Source: JBGTLU01 sp041743935
Lineage (GTDB): Bacteria > Bacteroidota > Bacteroidia > Sphingobacteriales > Sphingobacteriaceae
DNA length: 20,047 nt
NCBI GenBank assembly: GCA_041743935.1
Contig: JBGTLU010000020.1
Span: 1-20,047, forward strand
Direction: 5' to 3'
Shown here in pieces: positions 8,330 through 15,856 of the stretch (within the stretch, counting starts at the first letter, position 1; each line of letters starts with the position of its first letter). The notes beneath the pieces were generated by a model. The model saw only the letters and a program-made list of their open reading frames with translations. It searched no databases and had not been told where the DNA came from. A program made the position numbers and the translations under genes.

Positions 8330-9196
8330 ATGCGCGCTAAAACCATATTTTACCTACTGGCTGCTTATATTTTATTGCAGTTTTTCTGGTGGGCATATTT
8401 ATTGGTTGTATTAGATCCAGCAAAATGGCATATGATTATTGGAGAGGGCGTGGTTTTCTTGGGATTATTAATTTTTGGAGCCTACCGATTACAAAAAGCA
8501 ATTTCAGAAGAAATTGCACTTAATCAACAACAACGTAATTTCTTATTGTCCGTTACGCACGAACTTAAATCGCCATTAGCTGCAATAAAATTATATCTGC
8601 AAACCATCCAAAAACGAGATTTAGACAAAGAAAAGCGAGATACATTTATACAGAATTCTTTATTAGATATAGAACGATTAGATGATTTGGTAGAGAACAT
8701 GCTCATAGCCACCAAAATCGAAAACAACTCATACACTTATCCTAAGGAACCCCTAAATTTTTCGGAACTTACCCAACAATGTGTAGATAGAGTATTGCGT
8801 AACTGCCAAGATAAATGCCAGATTAAAAGCAATATTCAACCAGATATACACCTAATAGGAGATGCATTTGCACTTAATTCTGTGGTTAATAATTTATTAG
8901 AGAATGCAATAAAATATTCAAAAGAATTAGTGCCTATAGAAGTAGTATTAAAACAAGAAGAAGAGAGGGTAATATTATCTGTTAGTGACTTCGGAACTGG
9001 AATTCCAGATAATGAAAAGACTAAAATATTCGATAAGTTCTATCGAGTTGGAACAGAGGATACCAGAAAATCTAGAGGAACAGGCTTAGGCTTATTCATC
9101 GTAAAACAGGTACTAGACAATCATTCGGCACAAATAAAAGTTAGTAATAATCAGCCTTCCGGAAGTATTTTCGAGGTAACCTTTAATCAGAACTAA
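8330..9196 (+). CDS. sensor histidine kinase with minimal two-helix sensor region
   Basis: The 288-residue membrane kinase has two helices (about 5-27 and 36-54) separated by a loop of only about eight residues, then a HisKA dimerisation domain with phospho-acceptor His77 in SVTHELKSPLAAIK, and a HATPase_c domain with N-box Asn192 (LLENAIKYS), G1 box DFGTGIP (220-226), F box KFYRVG and G2 box GTGLGLFIVK. There is no room for a periplasmic sensing domain and no PAS or HAMP domain, so it belongs to the intramembrane-sensing type or depends on a partner. The start lies one base after the hemL stop; the response regulator ATG overlaps its stop (TAATG). This places it inside the heme operon. The signal is unknown. 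Confidence 0.95.
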   Translation: MRAKTIFYLLAAYILLQFFWWAYLLVVLDPAKWHMIIGEGVVFLGLLIFGAYRLQKAISEEIALNQQQRNFLLSVTHELKSPLAAIKLYLQTIQKRDLDKEKRDTFIQNSLLDIERLDDLVENMLIATKIENNSYTYPKEPLNFSELTQQCVDRVLRNCQDKCQIKSNIQPDIHLIGDAFALNSVVNNLLENAIKYSKELVPIEVVLKQEEERVILSVSDFGTGIPDNEKTKIFDKFYRVGTEDTRKSRGTGLGLFIVKQVLDNHSAQIKVSNNQPSGSIFEVTFNQN

Positions 9197-9891
9197 TGCA
9201 AATCAATCGAATTTTATTAGTAGAAGATGAAGAGCACTTGCTCGAGGCTATCAAACTTAATTTAGAGCTTGAAGGATACCAAGTAACTGCTGTTACCGAT
9301 GGTAAAAAAGCTTTAAAATCATTTAAAGAAGAACGATTTAATTTAATTGTGCTGGATGTGATGCTTCCTGAAATGAATGGTTTTCAGGTTTGCGAAACCA
9401 TTCGGTTAGAAAACTCAGAAGTGCCCATCTTATTTCTTACCGCAAAAAATACCAATGAAGACAGGGTAAACGGGCTTCGAAAAGGAGCAGATGATTACCT
9501 AGTAAAACCTTTCAATTTAGAGGAATTGATTTTACGAGTGGGTATTTTAATTAAAAGAGGATTAAAATCAGCAGAGGTATCAGCCTTAAACACCTACACA
9601 ATTGGCGAAAAAGAAATAAACTTTGGGAGTTTTGAACTAAGCAGTAAAGACGGCACAAAAATCACCCTAACAAAAAAAGAAACCATGCTTTTAAAATTGC
9701 TCATTGAGCGAAAAGGACAAGTAGTTTCTCGTGAACAAATATTAGAAACCGTGTGGAATTACGACCGATATCCATCCACCAGAACAATTGATAATTTTAT
9801 ACTTTCTTACCGAAAATATTTTGAAGACGACCCACGTAACCCGAGGCATTTTCATTCGATAAGAGGGGTAGGTTACAAGTTTACTGATTAG
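9196..9891 (+). CDS. OmpR/PhoB-family response regulator
   Basis: The 231-residue protein has a receiver domain (1 to about 120) with acidic pocket Glu10/Asp11, phospho-acceptor Asp54 (VLDVMLPEMNG), Thr82 and Lys104 (KPFNLEEL), then a winged-helix DNA-binding domain (about 135-231) with TRTIDNFILSYRKYFE as the recognition region and the C-terminal SIRGVGYKF typical of OmpR-type regulators. Its ATG overlaps the stop codon of the histidine kinase by one base, so the two are a cognate pair. It is the last gene before the tandem repeat block and hemE. A role in controlling heme genes is plausible from position only. Confidence 0.96.
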   Translation: MQINRILLVEDEEHLLEAIKLNLELEGYQVTAVTDGKKALKSFKEERFNLIVLDVMLPEMNGFQVCETIRLENSEVPILFLTAKNTNEDRVNGLRKGADDYLVKPFNLEELILRVGILIKRGLKSAEVSALNTYTIGEKEINFGSFELSSKDGTKITLTKKETMLLKLLIERKGQVVSREQILETVWNYDRYPSTRTIDNFILSYRKYFEDDPRNPRHFHSIRGVGYKFTD

Positions 9892-9914
9892 CTTATTGGA
9901 TAATTAGCAAATTT

Positions 9915-10240
9915 GAAAAATAGAAATAGAGATAAAATCCCGAAGGGATGATATTATTATAGAAATGACATTATTATAGGAATAAAAATAGAGAGCCGAT
10001 AGAATCCCGAAGGGATGATATTATTATAGAGATGACATTATTATAGCAATAAAAATAGAGAGCCAATAAAATCCCGAAGAGATGATATTATTATAGAGAT
10101 GACATTATTATAGCAAGAAAAATAGAGAGCCAATAGAATCCCGAAGGATGATATTATTATAGAGATGATATTATTATAGCAATAAAAATAGAGAGCCTAT
10201 AGAATCCCGAAGGGATTACATTATTATATAGATGATATAA
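9915..10240. repeat. 67-bp tandem repeat block, about 4.5 copies, between the response regulator and hemE
   Basis: Units start at 9936, 10003, 10070, 10137 and 10203 (the last is partial); the spacing is 67, 67, 67 and 66. Each unit is nested: AATCCCGAAGG, then GATGATATTATTATAGA, then a near copy GATGACATTATTATAGC, then a 22-base tail ending in AGAGAGCCAATAG. ATCCCGAAGGGAT is an inverted repeat with 5-bp arms and a GAA centre. The tail of a further degenerate copy precedes the first unit. The period is not a multiple of three and there is no conserved ORF, so this is non-coding. The 353-base gap between genes consists almost entirely of this block. It ends a few bases before the hemE ATG. Confidence 0.95.
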
Positions 10241-10244
10241 AAAA

Positions 10245-11279
10245 ATGAAAAATAACCTATTAGTAGATGCAGCTTTTTCGAAAGCAACCGAACGCCCACC
10301 GGTTTGGATGATGCGACAAGCAGGGCGATTTATGAAAGAATACTGGGCCATCAAAGAAAAATATTCCTTTTTGGAGATGTGCAAAACCCCCGAAATTGCT
10401 GCCGATGTAACCATGCTTCCGGTTGATTTATTGGACATAGATGCTGCCATCATGTTTTCTGATATTTTGGTAACCGCCGAATCGATGGGCGGCGAATTAT
10501 CTTTTACCGCAGGAGTAGGCCCACAATTTGCCAATCCAGTTCGTAACCAACAAGATGTAGATAAACTGATAATTCCGGATGTAAACGAAAGTTTAGGTTA
10601 CGTACGTGATATGATAAAAGTTGTACAACAGCGATTAGATAATCGCATACCGTTAATCGGATTTGCAGGTGCCCCCTTTACCGTTATGAGTTATTTAATC
10701 GAAGGAAAATCCTCCAGAGATTTTAAACTTACTAAGCTTTTCATTCACAATCATCCAGAAGTTGCACACGCTCTGTTACGTAAAATTACTACCGTAACCA
10801 CGCACTATTTAAACATGCAAATAGATGCCGGAGTAAATGCCCTACAATTATTTGATAGTTGGGCTCTGGCTCTTTGTTGGGACGATTACAAAGAGTTTTC
10901 GCACCAATACAATGCAGAAATTATTTCTAATCTAAATAGAAAAAACATACCCATCATTTCGTTTTGCAAAGGCAGCTCTGTATTTGCGCCGTTGATGGCA
11001 GAAGCAAAACCCGATGTAATTTCGGTAGATTGGAATGCAGATTTACCTACTCTTAAAAAATCCTTACCAAAAGGAATTGCTGTTCAAGGAAATTTAGATC
11101 CACATATTTTATATGCCGATAAAAAAGTGATTAAAGAAAGAATTTATCGCTTATTTGATTCGATGAAAGATAGCCCCGGTTATATTTTTAATTTAGGGCA
11201 CGGAATTATGCCAGATATTCCGTTTGATAACGTAAAATTTGCAGTAGAAACCATAAAAGAATACAAATACAACCGGTAG
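10245..11279 (+). CDS. hemE: uroporphyrinogen decarboxylase
   Basis: HemE removes four carboxyl groups from uroporphyrinogen III to give coproporphyrinogen III, in the cytosol and without cofactor. The 344-residue length is typical. The signature PVWMMRQAGRFM (Arg24, Arg28) is the substrate carboxylate-binding loop, Asp73 in MFSDILV is the catalytic aspartate that holds the pyrrole nitrogens, and GFAGAPFTVMSYLIEG is the second family signature. The start follows an A-rich stretch directly after the tandem repeat block, which may therefore form its leader or promoter region. hemJ begins two bases after the stop. Confidence 0.98.
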   Translation: MKNNLLVDAAFSKATERPPVWMMRQAGRFMKEYWAIKEKYSFLEMCKTPEIAADVTMLPVDLLDIDAAIMFSDILVTAESMGGELSFTAGVGPQFANPVRNQQDVDKLIIPDVNESLGYVRDMIKVVQQRLDNRIPLIGFAGAPFTVMSYLIEGKSSRDFKLTKLFIHNHPEVAHALLRKITTVTTHYLNMQIDAGVNALQLFDSWALALCWDDYKEFSHQYNAEIISNLNRKNIPIISFCKGSSVFAPLMAEAKPDVISVDWNADLPTLKKSLPKGIAVQGNLDPHILYADKKVIKERIYRLFDSMKDSPGYIFNLGHGIMPDIPFDNVKFAVETIKEYKYNR

Positions 11280-11281
11280 TA

Positions 11282-11818
11282 ATGGAATATCTGTATATAA
11301 AATCCTTGCATATCATTGGCGTAGTAAGCTGGTTTGCCGGATTATTTTATATCGTGAGATTATTCATCTACCACACCGAAGCCAAAGAAAAAACCGAACC
11401 CGAATATCGGATTTTACACGAGCAATTTATGATAATGGAGCGTAAGTTGATGAATATCATCACTACCCCGGCCATGATAGTAACCCTTGCCACCGGAATT
11501 TATATGGTGGTACTAACCCCCGGCTGGTTGTATCAGCCATGGATGCATTTAAAACTTGGGTTTGTAGTGGTACTAATTGTTTACCACCTCGCTTGCCAAT
11601 ACATGATGAAAAGATTACGAGAAGAAAAACTCAGTTGGACATCCATGCGATTAAGAATTTGGAATGAATTGGCTACCATTCTGCTTGTTGCCATTGTTTT
11701 TCTAGTAGTTTTAAAAAATTCAATAAGTTGGATTTGGGGTTTACTTGGTTTAGTGCTTTTTAGCATAATCATTATGCTAGCAGTACGACTTTATAAAACA
11801 GCACGAATGCGTAAATAA
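11282..11818 (+). CDS. hemJ: HemJ-type protoporphyrinogen IX oxidase
   Basis: HemJ is a membrane protein that oxidises protoporphyrinogen IX to protoporphyrin IX in bacteria lacking HemG or HemY. The 178 residues contain about five membrane helices. Family features visible are KSLHIIGVVSWFAGLFYIVR with the conserved His10 and WFAGLFY, the ERKLMNIITTPAM segment, and HLKLGFV with Lys91; the conserved His and Lys correspond to the residues reported as essential in the cyanobacterial protein. The gene sits two bases after hemE, which supports the heme role over a generic CopD-like annotation. The extra C-terminal helix beyond the core is common in Bacteroidota homologs as far as I recall. Confidence 0.9.
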   Translation: MEYLYIKSLHIIGVVSWFAGLFYIVRLFIYHTEAKEKTEPEYRILHEQFMIMERKLMNIITTPAMIVTLATGIYMVVLTPGWLYQPWMHLKLGFVVVLIVYHLACQYMMKRLREEKLSWTSMRLRIWNELATILLVAIVFLVVLKNSISWIWGLLGLVLFSIIIMLAVRLYKTARMRK

Positions 11819-11840
11819 GTTTACAATTAACTATTAATAG

Positions 11841-12974
11841 ATGCGGTATCTTTTAATTTTTGGATTATTATTTCATTTCGCCAGCACAAATGCACAGCTC
11901 AGTCATCGCATTTATGCAAACCCAATAAACATAAAAGCAGAAACAGAAAATGCCTTGTATTTCAAAGTACATAGTTTTAGCTACACCAGAAACTACGAGT
12001 ATTTCAACAAAATAGCCGATGGTTATACCCTTTTTGGTACCCAATTTATTCCGCAGCTGGTATTTCAATCTGGTGAGCATGTGGCTTTTTCTGCCGGAGC
12101 ATTTTTTCGTCAGGATTTTGGGAACCGAGGCTTCCGTGAGATTAAACCTATCTTCAGCATAAAATATAATAAAGAATTTACCAGTTTGATTTTTGGTTCG
12201 ATAGAAGGGAATACTCAACACGAATACCTCGAAGCTTTGTATGATTATGAACGATTAATCACCGAACCGATTGAATTGGGCACTCAAATTAAAATAGATA
12301 AACCAGGTTTTTTCTTTGATGCTTGGATAAATTGGCTGACAATGATTTATAAACCATCGGATAAACAAGAAGAAGTAGTGGGGGGTATAAGTACAAGATT
12401 TGCCTTAATTAACGACGAGAAAATTAAGCTAAATCTGCCGGTGCAGTTTTTAGCTTATCATGCAGGCGGACAAATAGACACTATCCCCGATCCTTTGCAA
12501 ACTTATACCAACATTGCACTTGGGCTTAAGTTAGATGTTAAAACCGATGGATTTTTCAAAGCATTTTCGGCACAGGCCTATTATTTAGGGTATAGAGATT
12601 TCTCTTTTACTAACCTTTTACCTTTTGAAAGCGGTAACGGTTTTATGGCGGATGTTGGAGTAGAAACTAAACCAAGCAATATCTCCCTTACGTATTTTAA
12701 TGGAAATAAGTATATTGGTACTTTCGGTTCGCCCTTATATAGTTCGGTTTCCTCACAAATAAATAATGTAGGTTTTACCGAAGCAAACCGCGAATTTTTG
12801 ATACTTAGATTGCATAATGAACATAAATTATCAGATAACCTATATTTTGGAACACGTTTAGAGCCTTATATCGACTTAAATAAGCCTAAATTTGAATTTT
12901 CTAACAGTTTGTATTTGGTTTATAAACAAGGTTTTATGTTGAAGAAATTTAAACGCACACAATTAATTGACTAG
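11841..12974 (+). CDS. exported beta-rich protein, unknown function, possible outer-membrane barrel
   Basis: I do not recognise this 377-residue protein. The N-terminal signal peptide (MRYLLIFGLLFHFASTNAQ) has the 'AQ' ending common in Bacteroidota. The mature part shows alternating hydrophobic and polar residues with many Tyr/Phe and Gly, periodic turns (for example SGEHVAFSAGAFFRQDFG, QAYYLGYRDFSFTNLL, ADVGVETKPSNISLTYF) and no clear catalytic motif, as in outer-membrane barrels. The C-terminus (KKFKRTQLID) lacks the usual terminal aromatic residue. It follows hemJ by 22 bases and precedes the next exported protein by one base, so these two form a pair that may be co-transcribed with the heme genes. 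Confidence 0.8.
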   Translation: MRYLLIFGLLFHFASTNAQLSHRIYANPINIKAETENALYFKVHSFSYTRNYEYFNKIADGYTLFGTQFIPQLVFQSGEHVAFSAGAFFRQDFGNRGFREIKPIFSIKYNKEFTSLIFGSIEGNTQHEYLEALYDYERLITEPIELGTQIKIDKPGFFFDAWINWLTMIYKPSDKQEEVVGGISTRFALINDEKIKLNLPVQFLAYHAGGQIDTIPDPLQTYTNIALGLKLDVKTDGFFKAFSAQAYYLGYRDFSFTNLLPFESGNGFMADVGVETKPSNISLTYFNGNKYIGTFGSPLYSSVSSQINNVGFTEANREFLILRLHNEHKLSDNLYFGTRLEPYIDLNKPKFEFSNSLYLVYKQGFMLKKFKRTQLID

Positions 12975-12975
12975 C

Positions 12976-13707
12976 ATGAAAAAATACATTTTAGCCCTAT
13001 CCCTTATCGTAATTTTTAGTTTTAAAGCATTTACCCAAACCGATACTACAAGTACTTGGTATGACGATGAACAATATGATTTCCCCAGAAGTAAATTGGA
13101 TGTAAAAGTTAAATATCTGAGTGGATTCGACAAAGGGTTTGTAACGTTTATGGATAACGGAAAATTCTCTTTATCACCTGCAAACGATGATTTTACCTTA
13201 ATTTTCGAGAAATCATCTAATCTCAGATTGAGAGTCCTAAACGCCCACATACAACTTGCTGGAGAAGCATTGATGCTAAAAACTGGAGCCGAATTAGACT
13301 GGAACAATTACCGGTTCAGAAGAAACATTACCCTACAGCCTAATCAACCAAGTGTAACAGTAGTTCAAGAACCCATTGATTTTAAAAAGAACAAATTATT
13401 GGCACGTTACATTATTTTTCCGCTAACGCTGCAATCGGTAGTGGGAAATACCAATTTTAAACTGGAAGCCGGAGCCGAATTCAACTTCTTATTGGATGGA
13501 AAAACCAAACAAGTGAGCGATGATAGAGGAAAAGTAAAAGTTAGAAACGATTTTAATCTGAATCCTTACCGAGTTTCTTTTGTGGGTAGAATTGGTTTTA
13601 AAAGCACCATTCTTTATGCCAGATATCATCCAAAATCTGTCTTTGCCGAAAACCAAGGTCCCGACTTAAGTACTTTCTCCATTGGTTTTGGGGTTGGTGG
13701 ATTTTAA
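12976..13707 (+). CDS. exported protein, probable outer-membrane beta-barrel
   Basis: The 243-residue protein begins with a signal peptide (MKKYILALSLIVIFSFKAFTQ). The frame is open three codons further upstream from a TTG at 12967, but the ATG at 12976 directly precedes the lysines of the signal peptide and gives a one-base gap to the previous stop. The mature part alternates short strands and turns; RYIIFPLTL, NFKLEAGAEFNFLL and the final segment ending in FSIGFGVGGF with a terminal Phe resemble the OMP_b-brl/PorT-like barrel families of Bacteroidota. The function is unknown. It is the last + strand gene before a strong hairpin. Confidence 0.82.
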   Translation: MKKYILALSLIVIFSFKAFTQTDTTSTWYDDEQYDFPRSKLDVKVKYLSGFDKGFVTFMDNGKFSLSPANDDFTLIFEKSSNLRLRVLNAHIQLAGEALMLKTGAELDWNNYRFRRNITLQPNQPSVTVVQEPIDFKKNKLLARYIIFPLTLQSVVGNTNFKLEAGAEFNFLLDGKTKQVSDDRGKVKVRNDFNLNPYRVSFVGRIGFKSTILYARYHPKSVFAENQGPDLSTFSIGFGVGGF

Positions 13708-13748
13708 GATTTTATAATTAGAATTATTTTAATATGTAATAAAAAAAG

Positions 13749-13790
13749 CTATCAGCCATGGTTTGTGCTGACACGAACCATGGCTGATAG
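13749..13790 (-). terminator. strong hairpin, bidirectional terminator between convergent genes
   Basis: Arms CTATCAGCCATGGTT and AACCATGGCTGATAG are perfectly complementary over 15 bp. The loop itself pairs further (a G-U pair, then GTG/CAC), leaving a CTGA tetraloop and a stem of about 19 bp. Seven A at 13741-13747 give a run of U after the hairpin in minus-strand transcripts, the classical intrinsic terminator layout for the gene at 13800-14423. In the + direction the stem is followed only by TAAAATATTT, so termination of the heme-side transcript is plausible but weaker. Confidence 0.85.
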
Positions 13791-13799
13791 TAAAATATT

Positions 13800-14423
13800 T
13801 CAGTTATATCCGCTACGAAATATAACAGGTAATAAATTCTTATCATCGAAAAAGTAAATAGTTAAACTTCCGTCAACTCTAGACCGCTCGCCTGGTCTAT
13901 AAATAGCTCCTTTCCCTCTTAATTTACCATCTTCATCCGGTATTCTAAATTTTTTTGTAGCAACAGGAGGTAAAAAAGGCTCTAATTTCCGTTTGAAATT
14001 TTTAATTTTCTTTTCTTTATTTTCAATTAGAATTCTTTTACTCGTATAGGTTTCATAAATTAATATTATTCTATTCTTATGAAATAAATAATATGATGGG
14101 TATATGTGACTCTCATTTTTAACATTGTCAAACGACGAATAATCATGGTTTAATCTAATTTCTTCAGAAATAAGTTTGCCATTATGAATGCTCTTAGCTC
14201 TCTCTATGTAATGGAGAGTTACGTAGCCTTTATTAGCACCAAATAATGAATCTGATACGCTAACAGAGTCTATATAATTTGTTAAAATTTGAATAAGTTT
14301 ATCATTCACGATATTATCAGCAGTAATTTCAATGCAACATTTATTAGATAATGCATTTGTATTAAAGGAAACAAAAGTCAAAACTATAGTTATAATTAGA
14401 TGCTTTAGGGTCTTTTTTTTCAT
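13800..14423 (-). CDS. secreted protein of unknown function
   Basis: I do not recognise this 207-residue protein. The N-terminus MKKKTLKHLIITIVLTFVSF is a signal peptide, probably cut near NTNA-LS. The mature part is polar and lysine-rich with a Cys-Cys pair just after the signal (NKCCIEI) and a C-terminal part rich in charged turns (RIPDEDGKLRGKGAIYRPGER) and short strands. There is no catalytic motif I can name. The gene is AT-richer than the heme and ATP synthase genes. Its ATG is 32 bases after the stop of the upstream lipoprotein gene as read, but only 6 bases after the stop in the frame I think that gene originally used, which suggests an operon. Confidence 0.7.
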   Translation of the reverse strand: MKKKTLKHLIITIVLTFVSFNTNALSNKCCIEITADNIVNDKLIQILTNYIDSVSVSDSLFGANKGYVTLHYIERAKSIHNGKLISEEIRLNHDYSSFDNVKNESHIYPSYYLFHKNRIILIYETYTSKRILIENKEKKIKNFKRKLEPFLPPVATKKFRIPDEDGKLRGKGAIYRPGERSRVDGSLTIYFFDDKNLLPVIFRSGYN

Positions 14424-14455
14424 AACATATTATTTAACATTTTCACACAAATCAT

Positions 14456-15703
14456 TTAAATTACCTGTTTGCACATTGAAAAAATTAGTGGACTCGTGAT
14501 TGAATTCAGCAATTGCACCACAGCCAATAACCCAATTGCCTTACCAGCTGAAATTTTATCTCTAGGTCCTACTGGATGGGATACACCATTTGTACCATCA
14601 TTCCTACAGGGTGTATGCGTATGAAAACTGGCAACAACTTCGATTAACACTGTACCACCAAGGGCAGGTGAAGTTATATAATTAACATTATTAGGTAATC
14701 CCTGAACCGATGGATATGGGTGATAGAAAGTACCCTGAAATAAATAAGGACTCGCTCTTTCACCGCCATCATATCCAAGTATTTCAGTAATTATTAATTT
14801 ACCATCTTTGGTTATATAACCCGCAACTTCATTTTCAGGAAAATTATCCCATGCATCATTTATTCCTTGGCATTTATCGTCATATTCAGCAATTGGTTTA
14901 TCACCAACTGTGGCTCCAGGGTTGAATAATTCTAATCCATCCGAACCAGAGGTGCCACCACCACCACCGCCACTGCCCTGTCCATAATCATCTGGGGCTA
15001 AAGTGGCATCAGGGGCTTCATTGTTCTCATTACATTCATAAACAGACCAATAATCACATTTTAAAACTCCCCTGTTTCCATCTGTAGAAATCCAGTAACA
15101 AAACTCATAGTTCTTAATATCACATTGATATCCACTTTGAATGTTTTGCTTACTGTATTGCTTTTCAGCTATTTCAATAGCTAGGATTTTATTACTAGTT
15201 GTTATTCGATATCCCTTTACAAAATTACCCTCCCAATCCTCAATGAGTATCCGTCCACTAAAGCGTTTATTAGGGTTTTTATTCAACAAGTATTCTGCAT
15301 TGGGTATTTTATAGATTAACTCGTGATTCCAATCTCCTTGTATGTTCTGATAAGAATATAAGTATGATTCGTAGAATAACTTATGAGAAGCTCCATTCGT
15401 AGATAAACTAATGGACATGTCGTGTAGTACGGGGACTATAACCACCTTTTGTTTGGCAAATTGCTTGGTGTAGGCTTTATCCCACTTTGCTTCTTTTTTA
15501 CTTTTTTTATTGGAGGATACAACTCCAATTTGTTTGGGGTCGTCAAAGGTTAGGTTAGATTCAAAATTAGCTTTGGCTTGTTGTATAAGCTCCTGCTCAG
15601 GGTTGGTAAACTCTGTTTTGCGGCAGGCATTAACACTCAGAAAGAGTATGACCATAACTACAACAGTTAATAGGTTTCTGCGGGGGGGTAAGGAGAGTTT
15701 CAC
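14456..15703 (-). CDS. lipoprotein with Gly-rich linker and JAMM/JAB-like C-terminal region, probable 3' frameshift
   Basis: The 415-residue reading frame starts with a GTG (ATG at codon 17 would lose the basic part of the signal peptide). The lipobox is SVNAC with Cys27. Residues 40-235 form an unrecognised polar domain, a Ser/Gly linker lies at about 243-255, and the last part has an HTH pair (His361, His363) in VASFHTHTP followed by GPRD (Asp382), reminiscent of the metal-binding motif of JAMM/JAB peptidases, with upstream acidic residues such as Glu307 as candidate catalytic base. After Lys388 the sequence becomes hydrophobic and unlike the rest. A one-base shift near 14540 restores a protein-like ending (GNWVIGCGAIAEFN, then FFNVQTGNL) that stops at 14430. 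The function is unknown; the JAMM call is tentative. Confidence 0.7.
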   Translation of the reverse strand: MKLSLPPRRNLLTVVVMVILFLSVNACRKTEFTNPEQELIQQAKANFESNLTFDDPKQIGVVSSNKKSKKEAKWDKAYTKQFAKQKVVIVPVLHDMSISLSTNGASHKLFYESYLYSYQNIQGDWNHELIYKIPNAEYLLNKNPNKRFSGRILIEDWEGNFVKGYRITTSNKILAIEIAEKQYSKQNIQSGYQCDIKNYEFCYWISTDGNRGVLKCDYWSVYECNENNEAPDATLAPDDYGQGSGGGGGGTSGSDGLELFNPGATVGDKPIAEYDDKCQGINDAWDNFPENEVAGYITKDGKLIITEILGYDGGERASPYLFQGTFYHPYPSVQGLPNNVNYITSPALGGTVLIEVVASFHTHTPCRNDGTNGVSHPVGPRDKISAGKAIGLLAVVQLLNSITSPLIFSMCKQVI

Positions 15704-15805
15704 AATTTTTAGATTTATAAAACAAGGTAAGAGAAATATTTTTATAATAGGAACATTTAACCATAAATTAATTTTACACTCCCAAGTTTTATACTTTAAA
15801 ATTAA

Positions 15806-15842
15806 AAGAAAAGCCCCGACGTTTAACGCCGGGGCTTTTCTT
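15806..15842 (-). terminator. intrinsic terminator of the atpD-atpC operon
   Basis: AAGAAAAGCCCCG (15806-15818) pairs perfectly with CGGGGCTTTTCTT (15830-15842), giving a 13-bp GC-rich-topped stem with an 11-base loop. In the minus direction the stem leads into a T-rich stretch (TTTTAATTTT). It lies 15 bases beyond the atpC stop. It may also act for any + strand transcript, but no + strand gene ends here. Confidence 0.85.
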
Positions 15843-15856
15843 AAAAATAAATTACG

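Noticed and set aside
9936..10236. CRISPR-like array
   Set aside because: The units are continuous 67-bp tandem copies with no variable spacers, and no cas gene is nearby.
10157..10534. Minus-strand ORF across the repeat block and the start of hemE
   Set aside because: It is antisense to the well-conserved hemE N-terminus and its C-terminal part is translated repeat sequence.
13749..13790. Terminal inverted repeats of an insertion sequence
   Set aside because: The arms are separated by a short loop only and no transposase gene or target duplication is present.
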